Shown here in pieces: positions 25,701 to 37,118 of a stretch of 64,000 nt of DNA (its first letter is position 1; each line of letters begins with the position of its first letter). Origin of the DNA: Nemopilema nomurai (lineage: Eukaryota; Cnidaria; Scyphozoa; Rhizostomeae; Rhizostomatidae); contig ML133455.1 in assembly GCA_003864495.1 (NCBI GenBank), forward strand, positions 1,054,001 through 1,118,000, written 5' to 3'. The notes beneath the pieces were generated by a model. The model searched no databases and was not told the origin of the DNA. It saw only the letters and a program-made list of their open reading frames with translations. Both the position numbers and the translations under genes were made by a program.

Positions 25701-28700
25701 CAGTAAAGAGAACTTGAAAAATCAATACAATAATACGAATCTAACAACGAGCAAGATTGTTGGGTGAGACATTGGGAAAGCATCTTCCAAAAACGCAACT
25801 CATATCAACAACACTGCCAAAGATTACCTTAATGTTTCGTTAGACTTGTCAGTAGCCATGGCATGATAATAGCGCTTTTTTTCATCTAGTTCTTGCAGGT
25901 TCTCTATTGACGTCTCCCCTGCATCAGTTGGTATTTCTGTAGAAGCAGCTCCAGGAATCGACATCATTGGGGCTTTCATGCACTTTTCCATTTCCACGTG
26001 CACGTCTCTAATCCATTGTCCCAAGTAGAACTCCCTTGCAAACTGAACAAAAAAGAGGCAAATTTCAGACTTAAGCGGCTTCATCATTAAACCCTACATT
26101 TCTAATCACTGGATATGAGAAATTAAAAGATCGGTTTTAAGAATGTATGCTAAGCAAGGCACAGAGGCACTGAAAAACTTTAGCTGAAAACATAAACAAG
26201 AAGATTAATACAGAGGCACTAAAGGCTAGTATGAGCATAGTACATTAATTTAAACAAAAATATGACTGTTCATTGATAAATTGAAATTAAATGAAGTATT
26301 CACTGCTTTAGGGTTCAAAAGCTGCTGCGAAGAGAAAGGTTTCTTTCTGTGCCGGGAAATGGTTTATTTGAATGATTCTAAGAATGTATCCCGGTTCATA
26401 ATGCATTAAAAAGCCGTGAATCATAAACACACTTAGCCAACTTGGAACTTGGTAAGCTTACCTTGCACGAAATGTCTTTGTCGGCTGAGTGCGCCAAATA
26501 ACTAAGAAGCGCTTTTCGCAGTGTGTTTATGTGAATATCGATCATCTGATGACAAGAAAATAACATTCTGTTCAAAACAAACTCTTACAACAACATATAC
26601 ATCCAACCTAAGATGACTAAGAAGGAGCACCAAAGTAGACTTGATTGCGCAGCGCCCAAATTGACAAACCACAAGCATTCTAGGTAGAAGCAACTAAAAA
26701 TGTGACATGCTACACGCTCAATCCAACCAAAAATAATACTTCCAATGATGCAGAAAGGAGCGTTTGTCTTGAAATTGCAACTGAAATTATGACGTATACT
26801 TACATCCACACTGATATCGTCTCTGTCTTCTATGTCAGCATCTCTATGCAGCTGTGGAGTGAAATTTTATTAATGTTGTAACAGCAGTTGAAACTGTGGT
26901 CACGTTCCAAGTATCAAACCTCGTAAATGATTGGTACTTAATTTCTTACAGCTGATCTTGAAAATGTAGATAATTTACTGCACACTAGAAGTTGTGTGTG
27001 TATGTGGTGATCAACTTTCGTGAATTGATCACCTGATTATTACGATGAACAGTGATGTAAGTAAAAAGAACGACATTGGCGATGCCGATGATAAAAAAAT
27101 GATCACAATTATTACGAAATTGATCACGATTAATGATTGCTTATCACTAGAATGATTAAGGCCTACGAACCTGATCGATGATTTCCTTCAAGTCCTCCTT
27201 GTCCCGTCCTCTGCTCTCGACTGCATCACGTCTCAAGTGCGAGGCAATCAACGCAAGGTAGTCCATTGCCGCAACACGCAAGCTCATCTCATTTGACTTG
27301 TTGTTAAACGTGACAATCTATGACCAACAACACATAAATGTCAAAGAAAATGTCAAAAATTGGCAGGATGGGCAAAAAATTCAACTTACAAAGCAATATT
27401 TACACTATTAATCATTGTGTTATAAATCTATTTAAAAGGGGGAAAAAAAACTTTCAGTGATAAAACATAAAAATCTGCAATCTAGACATGGCTGCTTTTA
27501 ATGATAACAATTATATGTTATCGGAACTTCGCAGGTAGCTTTCATTCCGAAAATAGAGTATCAATAGCAATTTATATGAGCAAAAGAGAAAAACTAAGCA
27601 TTTTCTGGCAATTTCATGTATCTTGCTAAACATGGAAAGAAAGTGTCTTTTTGCCCGACAGGAGCAGAGAAAATCAGAGTTGCTATGAAACGAGAAATTA
27701 CCAATAATTTTCCAAGCAGCGTCAGCAAAACTTCAGCGGCAGGCCATTCTGGTTTGTTCAAGGTTGTCAAAATGTCTTGAAGGAAATTCTCGAATAACGG
27801 ACGGAAATCGTTTTCATCCTTACTTGCTGAGCTGCATCTACAAAAGTATTTTGTGTGTTAATAGGACAAGGGTAAATCACAACCACAACCATTGTCCAGG
27901 ATAAATGTACTTACAACTTGACATACAAGTTACTAGCAGCGGTAATTCAGACGTTGATCCTGTATGGAATATAATGACGCAAGCCTCATTCACACACGTA
28001 GCGATCAAACTTAAAATGAGATACTTTCAAACAGGATGAATATTTCTATGCATAAGTTACCCCTAGTCTATTGCATATGAAGCTTGGTGTGCGCTTCTAC
28101 AGACACGAACACTAAGGAGACGGTGTTGATATTTCAGTGGTGTCTGCTACCAATTCAGATAGAAAGATGTGGCACTTACTTCTTAAGGAAAGTTGCAAGA
28201 AAGTTTTGTGCAGCTCGAAGAGAGTCCTCATACGACGTGACGATCATGACGTCCTTGTCAACCTGCGAAACAATCGCAATGTAGGCGTGACATTTTGAAC
28301 CGTGAACGAGAGCTCTTTGAAAAGCAAACAAACAAGGTTGAAATTTAACAAAGTCCAATAGATTCAAGAGTTGTTTAGAAGTTTGATGTTTGATCTTAAA
28401 CTTCTATGGAACATGAATGCATGATTTCTGTTAGATAACTAGGATTAAATCGCGTACCAAAAAGTCCCATCTAGAGATCTCTTTCTTTGTAACAACCATT
28501 TATCGTTGTTAATTATTACTATTCTTGAACGGCAATTTATCAGGTCGAGCTGTGACACTCTTGGTGAGAAAATACACAGTGTGAAAATATTTTACCTCCA
28601 AGAAAAAGGTCTCTTTTCACCACACTCTCTTCTTTACTCAAAGGTTTGTGAGTGAAAGTCAAACTAATAAATAAAAAGCCAACTTCCAACACCACTCCGA

Positions 28701-31700
28701 ATGCATGAGTAAAAATATACTGTAAATACAAACCAGTGTGTCCTCTTTCTTGTCAAACGAATCTGGGATGCTGACAGTGCACTGAACAAGCTGAAGCACA
28801 AGGGCCGTGACCATTTGGATCGAGCTGTCCTCGTACAGCCTGCAAAGGATCAATAAGACTACAAATTAAGACTGCAAAATGAACGAAGAACGCACAGATA
28901 GTGCACAGGCCAGTAAACTAGCCACTGGGCCCTTGAAGGTAGCCCTTGGTACGTCTGCAAGCATTTTTTCGATTGAACTATCCCACTTTTTTTTGCTTTC
29001 TGAAGAACAAAATATGTTCTCTGGCCACAAAAAGATTATACTGCTGAAATACTCGCTAATATTTTCAAGACTATTTTCATAAGACGCGGACAAGTGGACA
29101 GTTACGCATAAATTGTAACACTGCTGCGCCTTGGGTGGACATCAATTGCACTACTTTAAAAGTAGACATACATGTAAACTATATTAGCCCTTGAAAGCCT
29201 TGACATGAGATCCTTGACTTTTACGACAAAATGATTTAGACTTAACCTGTAGTTCCGCAGGTTTCTCTTGCTGCTTGGCAACCTGGCAAGAGATGCCAGA
29301 ATGTCATCTAAGATAAGATCCCTGTGCTTGACATACGTTCTGAAAATCTGAAAGAAAAAATGCAAGTTTTAAGAAAAGAAAGATAGCTGATCAGTAGCAA
29401 TTTATGATTAAAGGTGAAGAGTGAAGCGATTACCCCAAAATGAGGTATTTTAAAAGCACCGTCATTCCCAAACATCATTGACATGTGTAAGCCGCTGCTA
29501 GAAATATGATCGCTATTGAGCCTCGTTTCCCATGAAATTAAATTAGTTGCATTGGACAATACAAGGCAGGGACAGTTTGAGCCGCATTGGCAGAAAACTA
29601 TTGTCTGAGATGAAATGGCATTAGAAGAGCGCAAATGTCTGACGAAACAGAAATCAGGCCAATGGCAGAGGAGATTGAGATGTGACAAAGAAACCTCTTT
29701 GATCACATAAGGCAACATTAAGACCCTGAAATTTAGCTAAACATGCACAGAGACAAAGTTTCAATATGTTAAGTACAATCTAAACCTTTACAGAAAACCA
29801 TACCGTTCGAACAAGTTTGAGCGCTTCAAGCTGTAGAATACTGATATTTTCAACGAAAAACGGAGCTGTTCCGATGGAGGATGTCTAGGAAATAAAATTG
29901 CTGATATAAAACTAACTGAAAGATTCTTCTAATCAAAGTTGATTAGGTTAGATCGTGGAGTAGACATTGATAAGTTGTCTAAATGGCAATGACTTGGGAG
30001 CTTAAATTTTTTTCAAAATTAAGGAAAACATATTATAAATATAATTGGCACATGCAATAAAATATTTGGAAGTTCTTAGGAAAGAACTGCACGGCGAGTT
30101 TCTAAAATACTGTCCGATAAAATAAACGGACGTCTTGCATGTCTATTTATAGAGCTTATGGCTTTATTGATAATTGAAAGGGTTGCTCAGGAGCATTAAT
30201 TCCCTCGAATATTACCTTGAGGATTATGATGTCATTCAGGCTTTCCATGGCAACAAGATCAGCGATAAGGGACACGACTTCGCACAGCTTGTTGTAAAGC
30301 TGCAGAATCGGCTTCAATTTGGTGCTGTTGACGCCTCTTGCACGGCGAGATTTCGGCAGCATTATGGAAGAATCGACTGAATCAAAGACAGATCATCATG
30401 AAATGGGTAAACAATCACCATCAGTCAAGAAAATGGATCACATCTCACAACTAACTACGAAAAAGTGGTCCACAGATTACCGCTACTCATGAAGCACGAT
30501 CATAAATGACCACTTACTCTGACAATGGATCACAGAACATGAAACTGGATGTTAAATCGCTACTAATCATTGCTACGTGAACTTCTAGAAAGTGTTGAGG
30601 AAAATGCAAGAAGAAAAATTTTTTTGGAAGGCCAAGTACTTTCTAGATCCTTTTCCTTTACTGCTTTATTTGGTTAAATGAACCCCATGTTCAAGCGCCA
30701 AAGGTGTTCAAGTGCATATGATGTAACCATATCTCTATAAGGACAGCAGCACCATTCCCTTAAACAACTACGATATACCGAGAAAAATAACCGAGTCGGA
30801 CTCACATTTACTATCCGGGTCTACTCTATATACCGGATCATATTCGGGGTAAATGGTGTTCTCCAGCTGGAACCTGCAAAAGGAGACAACGTGCTCTATG
30901 ACCTCCTCCATGTACACTTGCTTCGGCATTTCAGGCGCCGTCGTTATATGCAGGATGACAAGCGATGCCTCGCAGGCCCTCAATACACGGTCCATCTTCA
31001 GACCCTTCCACAGTTTTTCCTCTTCGTCTTCAGTGTCCTATTCCAAACAGATTGAGGAAAATGACATGCAGTTTAAAACTACTGACAATCAAGTTAATAG
31101 TGACTGTGGTCAAATATATACATCCGTCTCTACCATGACAAATAGATGATTACTTTCTTGCACCATTTGGACAACTTATGTCAAGAAACCTGAGCTTTTC
31201 CAATGACCATCTCGCCCTCACTATGACGCAGAAGGACATTCTTCGGTCCGTCAAATAAAAACTAATCCCCTTTAATATTTTACTATTCATTCACTTACGC
31301 TAACATCATATATTCATCCACTTCGATACTCCTTTTGCCTCTGACATGTCTAACGTCCTCAATCTCATTCAAAACATACGCGATTTGATTAAGCACTTGT
31401 TCTTGTCATTTCTAAACACCTAATGGAATGTGTAGTTAGTTACCTTGGGCTGGTTCAGGAGAACATCTAAACTCGCTCTCACATGTCGATCCATTATGGA
31501 AACGATGCGCACCAGTTGATCGTGCGGAAGCTACAATAAACAAAACCATCATTAAAACATTAAAACAAGGGTTATCCAAGGGCGTGGATAGAATGGCGAG
31601 GATGTGCAAGTGGTATCCTAATTAAATGCATCAGAGTGTTGCCAGACACCGAAAATTGTTAATATGAAAACTCAACTCAAAAAACAGCAAAAAGGGGACG

Positions 31701-34700
31701 TAAAGGTTGCACAAAAAGAGCTGAACGAAAGCAAAAGCCTTTAGACGGGTGTTCTGAGTCGATATCAAAGCAGATGAAAATAGGACAACAGTCAAGCTCA
31801 ACATCATACCTCAGACCTCAAGCTTGTGGACTTGAGTTTTGACAATTCGATGTAGAAATCTGTGATCAGTGGCCTTGGGAGCAAGGCGTCTGAAGGAATG
31901 TCCCCATCATCACCAAAGTCCAAGGCTCCGTCAGACTCTAGTTCGTCTTCGGTGTTTAAAATTTCTTGAAGCAGTTGAATCAGCCGCTTTGTATCTGCTC
32001 TAACTTCAATTTCTAAGTGTAAATCAAATTTAACTATATTTTCTGCAAGTAAAAAATCAAAGGACTGCTGTAAATGATCGCAACTCTGAGTATACGAAAG
32101 TGGATCAACAGAGATTCAAATGACGAACTATAAACAGGCATCAACAATAAAAACAAAGGGAGGTGCCAAGAGGACATTTTCCTGAAAAACTAGATCCAGA
32201 ATCATTGTTCAATACAAGAATTTTACAGGTGAGAAAAGTAATCTTCAGACGCCAATTGGGTTGCCTTCAAAAAGCAAGACCCAGGTTAAGAATTTTGAGG
32301 TTCCACATTCATTAAAATCTATGCACTGTTACCTTGATCCAGATCTAACACCCGATTTGCTCTTGGCTTCTTGGAAATGCCTGTAATGGAAATGTAGGCA
32401 TTAACATACTAGTGCAGATACTGATGCAAATGCCTTCCATTAAACTACTTTTCAGATCATTTCAGGTAGACTTGTCAAGTCCATTCTCTAGCTGTGACTC
32501 CTCTTGCGAAAACCCTTGAACTGCATAAAGAAGCCCATACATACCTCCATAGCCTTGCAGTGTATCTGTAAACATTTCTTCCCCGTCATCGCTATCGCTG
32601 CTAATTCTCCCTCTCTTCTTTCTCGCTGACTTCTCTTCAATATCACCAGTCGATGCTTGTTCTGTTTTGCGTCTTTCTATCATTTCAAATACATTTCTAT
32701 CCATGCTTGATTCTAGTCTCTGCAAAACTGGAACCATCTGTCTATCAAGTCTAATATTAGGAGTACCAAGACTGCTTGGTGGTAATTCCGTTACTTCCCC
32801 TGACGTATTTATCTGTGCGTAGCCAGTCCTTTCCTGTACTGCCATTAGTTCTCCTCTAGGCTCGAATGGAGGTCCAAGGCCCTGGAAGTCTCTCCCCTCA
32901 AAGGCATTCGCATTCTCCATCAATTCACCGTGCTCACCATAGTACAACCCTAACTCCGCTTTGGTTGGTGAAACTATCTCCATGGTCTCAAACTCCTTTG
33001 ATCCCTGCTTTCGCTTGACTCGTTTCAAGACAAGCTTGGGTATCACAGGGCGCACATCTCTTTCATTACCATCAGCGACCAAAACATCAGGGTACACCCG
33101 TTGGGGCATATCTTCTTTTTCAAGCCTTGTACCAACCGTCTGAAAACTCTCGTTCTGCCCTTGCGGTCCAGACACTGCCTTCTTCGTGTGGTCATCTTTG
33201 ACTACCATTTCGCCCGTTTCAAGGTACGTTAAACGATCGATCCTTCTCCTTTTAGGATACTCCCGCTTCTGCAACGCCTCTTCTGTGGAGCTCTCATCCG
33301 GGCTCTTCTTAAGACCTTCCTTCAGGTCACTTCGACTGATGCTCACTTTCAGACTTCCGGGGCTGATAGATGCATCTTTACCTAGGCCTTCTTTACTTCC
33401 AAGAAACTCACTATCGTTATCGTGTTGCTGAATATTTTTCATGGGCATTGTTTCTACTCCACTTCTTGATAAATTTCTAGTCTCTACTGTAGCTTCAGCA
33501 TCTTCTTGATTATACAATTGTCTTCGGACGAGCTCTTTGCTGCCGCTTGACTTCCGCCTTCGCATAATACCACTGGGTTGCACTTCTATAAAGCAATGGT
33601 CACAGCTGATAAACCATGCAAAGGCAAGCAACAAAATCATTGACTCTTTGAAAGTGGAATCAATTTAGTACATTGATCGTGGATTCATATTCACCATCAC
33701 TATGAGCAAATTTATCTACAATTTATTTTTTTTTCAGAAAAAAATATAGTGACTCAACGATTGTTAAGTTATTGAAACCTTAATCCTTTCATGAAGTTAT
33801 CAACATTAAATAATTTTAAAAAGCTGTTAAGATTTCCCGAGAAGCCCCCTAAACAGGATTCTGTCTGTTCAAACCAAGCATAAAATACAAATCAAAAATT
33901 GATAGCATAACAAGCAACACCAAGCAAAACTGACAAAAGTCCACATCAAAGATGGGTTTAGAAATTTTTCACTTTTTGGAGAGATATTGATGTAAACATG
34001 ACACCATGTCATTGCTTCTCTCTGAAACGCCAGCTGAAAGTGAAACCTTTCACACTATTTTAAAGCAGCCCAGTGACTTATGCTAAAAGATGTCTACAAT
34101 TTTAACAGCATCACTAGCTCACCTTGAGGTCTAACTACTTCAGTTGCCTGTCGGGAATCCGACTGCGTAGAAGAACCTGCAGTATTGGCAGCACTTGTCA
34201 TTTCAGCTTGCTTTCTCATTGCTTGCTGGTAAGCTAAAATTAAAAATATTTCATATATACTTTCCAACAATTTTGAATTCAAGGTTCAATCTTTCATAAA
34301 TTCATACATAGATTTCCCAGAATGTAAGTTATCACCAGTCTATAACGTTCCATAAAACACCACTAACCAAAAGTTAGCAAATTCTTTAACAGCCACAAAA
34401 TTTCAAAATAATACAGCACAGCATAACGTGTTGCAAAAGTATGTTCAACTGTTCTGTGCCATTTTAAATTAATCAGTTCATGGCAGGCTGATGGATTACA
34501 AACCATCCATCATAAATTTCAATTACAAAACACATTCAAAATTGGCATTTTGGGTACTTCTCAGTGTCTTTTCCCTTAGTGAGGAAGACTATAATATGTG
34601 CTAAGGTTACTAATATATTTATAATAAGCAGGTTACAAATTTATAATAAGCAGCATAAACCCTATTAGTAAACATCTATGACATTAATGGAAATGCAATA

Positions 34701-37118
34701 CTTAATTAGCTTTACTTTGCCAGGGTGGCTCAGTGGTAAGAGGGGCTGACTATGAACTGAAGGGTCTGTGGTTCCAGTCCCTGGCACAACCAAACTAGTA
34801 TACAGCGGGAGGAGAGTCACCAACTCTCTGTAAATTGAGGCATAAGGAATCACATTGAGAGAAAGGTTCAGGACACTGCTCAATAAGCTTAAGCTTCTCA
34901 GTGTCCTAAAACCTACTATAGAAAATTAGGTAGAAATAAATACAAAATACAAATAAAAAATTTTACCAATTTCCTTGGACTGAAATTCTGCCTCCCTTCT
35001 TGACCTTTGTACATCACCATGTTCGGCAGGGGTGGCAGAGGCTCTGTTTGGAGTTCCTCTTGTGGTTCCTTGCCTTGGACTAGGTACATCTTTTCTCAGT
35101 GGGCTTACATGAGCAACTGGAATGTTATGGCCACTTCTACTGGGACTCAAAATAGTTTGGGGCCCATGTGGTCTCAACAGTGAATGTCTTGGTGTAGTGA
35201 AATCAACATTAACCATCTTTGAAGGGGATGCTAAAACAAGAATTTTTTTATAACAATGGTGAGTTTGATAACAAAGCATTTCACACAATATATTGTTTGG
35301 TAACAACAGTGTGTGTAAGATGAACTTTACATCAAAATAAAGGTATATTATAAAAATAAATATAAAACCAATTTAGATGCAGTTACTTGAAATTTAAAAA
35401 GTTCAAAATAGTGTCCTTCAATTATTATGGATTGAATGAATTCTTGGTTTCAAGGGGAAAATTGCTCAGCTCTGCCATTTGCCAAAGTCAAAAAGTTTAA
35501 GAAAGGGATATCTTACCATATTGTTCATAATTTGGAGCAAAAACTTGTGGAGAGGTGACAAGCAACTGCTGCAGTAACACAGGCACTTGGTCTCCATTCA
35601 AATCAGTAACCTTTTGTTGTGACAAGCTTTTGAAGTCTCTAAAAAATAAACACAGCCATGATATTGAATGTAATATATATATATATATATATACTGTCCT
35701 TATTTACATTAAGCAGAAAAGCTTGATATCCTCTTGCTAAAGTACACAAAGATGTAACTGAAATTGCATTTAATTATAAAAATTATTGAAGATACTTCTA
35801 GGTGGGTATATTTTGATAGCTTCGATAACAATGAAAAAATAATTTCAATCTAACATATAATTCTTATCATAGAACAATAAGCCTTTCACAAGTCTAAAAG
35901 ATGCTTCATATTCAATACTTCTAGGCCAAAAAGTAATGCTCCTTGCAAATTAAAATGAAATAATAAGTGTCTGTTTCTGGAGTGAATATTTGATAACATC
36001 AAATGCACACACAGCAAAGAAGCTTATTTCCTCAGTTAGGGATGCATCTCTAAATTCAATGTTTGCAACAAATGGTACCAGTTGGTATCAATATGATGAA
36101 GCCAAGTGCTTGTTTGTTTATTGTTTTGAAATAAAATCTCCAATTAAAATGCTTATCAAATGAAAAAGTAAAACTCACAAATAGCTGGTGTTTATCTTGT
36201 TCAAATATGATTGTACTCGTTGCAAGAGCAAATGATCGCATTGTTCACCATTTAAGATTTGTCTTGCATCATGCAATATAGCCTGTGTTGAGATTAGATT
36301 GTTTGAATGTCTGTCTTCGCCTGGGAGTCCACTAGGCAGTGGCAGCATGCCAATGACTAAAATAGGATGAAAGAATCATAAAATGCTAGATTTATATGTA
36401 GCCAAAAATGGAATTGTACCATGCAGGCCATTTGTAACATATTTTTATTGATGTATCTATTTGTCTGAGTGATGTCTATTCTAAATTCACTATAAATGTT
36501 GTAAGACATTCAATGAAAGCACTGTTATTTGTTGACTCATACTAAATGCAGTTATTTCTATTTTGACAATAAATTATAACAACAACAAACAAACATCGCT
36601 AATTTTAAAACCTCAGTTCAAAATAGTAAATATTGAAATCAAAGACATAAATTTTGGTAGGCAAGTATACTCTTTTTCATCTTCCAGTCAATTGACATAC
36701 ACATGGCATAAAATATTTACAGTTTTTCCAAGTTTTCTGAAGTTTAAAATGTTGTGAAAAATTTACTAACAATTCAAAAGGATGAAACATATTTTTAAAT
36801 ATTCATGCTGTATCAAATTAAAATTTATTTGCCTAATCGACGTTCCATGACTAATTGATTCTGGTGATTTAGCTACAAGAGATAGATAATGAACAAAAGA
36901 AATTCAAAATAAACAATATTTCTTTGTCTTTTTTGTATTTTTCTACATAAGTATGTGCCTAATAGATGAAAGTTGAATTTCACAAGACATTGAAATAAAG
37001 TGACTAGTCTAGACCAAAATCAAAATAAAACTAAGTTAATTAACATAAACCCACCATCACTGAGGCTAGTCAGAGCTGATAATGTTGCGATAGGAACATT
37101 TTCTGGTTTGTTATTCAT
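14191..37118 (-). CDS. NIPBL: NIPBL / Scc2 cohesin loading factor (complete)
   Basis: NIPBL with MAU2 loads cohesin onto chromatin, stimulates its ATPase and drives loop extrusion; it acts in the nucleus. I place 45 coding exons from ATG 37118 to TAG 14191. Their lengths sum to 6576 nt (2191 residues) and every junction phase is consistent, which argues for a correct and intact model. The N-terminus (VPIATLSALTSLSD, then MLPLPSGLP) matches the MAU2-binding end of the family. A long disordered linker is followed by the HEAT-repeat region with many near-identical blocks to human, such as PEYDPVYRVDP, VTALVLQLVQC, NKPEWPAAEVLL, VIKILRDICVEQP, MIRRVNDEEGI, RPALLRSLF and TQEEPLFVMHH. The tail is acidic then basic (KARRRSSRGRK) and stops well before the extra C-terminal block of the human protein (2804 residues). 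Two introns have GC donors (after exons ending at 25282 and 16617). Four following entries give the exons. Confidence 0.96.
15361..15426. repeat. Two-copy 33-bp tandem repeat
   Basis: Unit GATGGCAACAAACGTGAAAC... repeats after 33 bases with one or two changes, then decays into further GTGAAAC words to about 15441. Lies in a NIPBL intron. Confidence 0.75.
16945..32380 (-). other. NIPBL: NIPBL exons 7-39: HEAT-repeat solenoid
   Basis: Exons: 32380-32333, 32042-31810, 31530-31444, 31037-30806, 30376-30216, 29884-29804, 29347-29247, 28839-28734, 28262-28180, 27837-27702, 27317-27171, 26851-26804, 26545-26462, 26042-25828, 25384-25282, 24978-24880, 24544-24398, 24135-24001, 23659-23555, 23290-23237, 22880-22775, 22276-22164, 21685-21545, 21139-21046, 20813-20662, 20207-20117, 19698-19531, 19326-19245, 19033-18898, 18473-18366, 17971-17915, 17757-17617 and 17091-16945. 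Nearly all aligned to human NIPBL by eye. Exon 19326-19245 is a Lys-rich insert (GRKKKLKKQKVKEE) in a variable position. The intron after 25282 begins GC, and the phase only works with that donor. Introns hold no other gene that I can support. Confidence 0.93.
19994..20095. repeat. Degenerate TATTAGAA-type short tandem repeat
   Basis: The word ATTAGAA or TATTAGA recurs about nine times in 100 bases with irregular spacing, in the NIPBL intron just left of exon 20207-20117. A decayed microsatellite; no function visible. Confidence 0.6.
32545..33585 (-). other. NIPBL: NIPBL exon 6: large linker exon, 1041 nt
   Basis: By far the longest NIPBL exon (347 codons), bounded by an acceptor at 33587-33586 and donor GTATGT at 32544. 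The product is highly charged and low in hydrophobics, with basic clusters (MRRRKSSGSKELVRR, YPKRRRIDR, ARKKRGR) and an acidic stretch (SDSDDGEE), as expected for a disordered nuclear linker. VIPKLVLKRVKRK matches the conserved patch VIPKIKRDK in human NIPBL. The basic clusters could serve as nuclear localisation signals (inference). Confidence 0.9.
34718..34962 (+). mobile_element. tRNA-derived SINE
   Basis: The head reads like a tRNA: GCCAGGG (34719-34725) pairs with CCCTGGC, an A-box-like TGGCTCAGTGG lies at 34726-34736 and a B-box-like GGTTCCAGTCC at 34770-34780 (one mismatch to the consensus). The anticodon arm does not fold, so this is not a working tRNA gene. A body of about 170 bases follows with a hairpin (AGGACACTG at 34870 and CAGTGTCCT at 34899) and an A-rich tail. 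It ends at the donor of the NIPBL exon 35230-34967, in antisense orientation to the gene. No clear target-site duplication was seen. Confidence 0.65.
35673..35693. repeat. (TA)n microsatellite
   Basis: About ten uninterrupted TA units in the NIPBL intron before exon 35638-35517. Confidence 0.9.

Larger units (their letters stand above)
34123..37118 (-). other. NIPBL: NIPBL exons 1-5: MAU2-binding N-terminus and start of linker
   Basis: Exons: 37118-37055, 36356-36179, 35638-35517, 35230-34967 and 34233-34123. Exons 1-3 match the conserved human N-terminus (MLPLPSGLP against NQLPLPSPLP; DQVPVLLQQLLVTSPQVF against DIPVLLQAVLARSPNVF). Exon 4 is rich in Ser, Pro, Arg and Thr (TPRHSLLRPHGP, SPRQGTTRGTP) and should be disordered. 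A tRNA-derived SINE ends within a few bases of the exon 4 donor, and a short (TA)n tract lies at 35673-35693 upstream of exon 3. Confidence 0.92.

Noticed and set aside
26990..27160. Cluster of GATCAC and GTGATCA words, with similar ones near 30410-30550.
   Set aside because: Spacing is irregular and no consistent unit or element boundary emerges; treated as local low complexity.
34718..34790. Functional tRNA gene.
   Set aside because: Acceptor stem and boxes are recognisable, but the anticodon and D stems do not pair; better explained as a SINE head.
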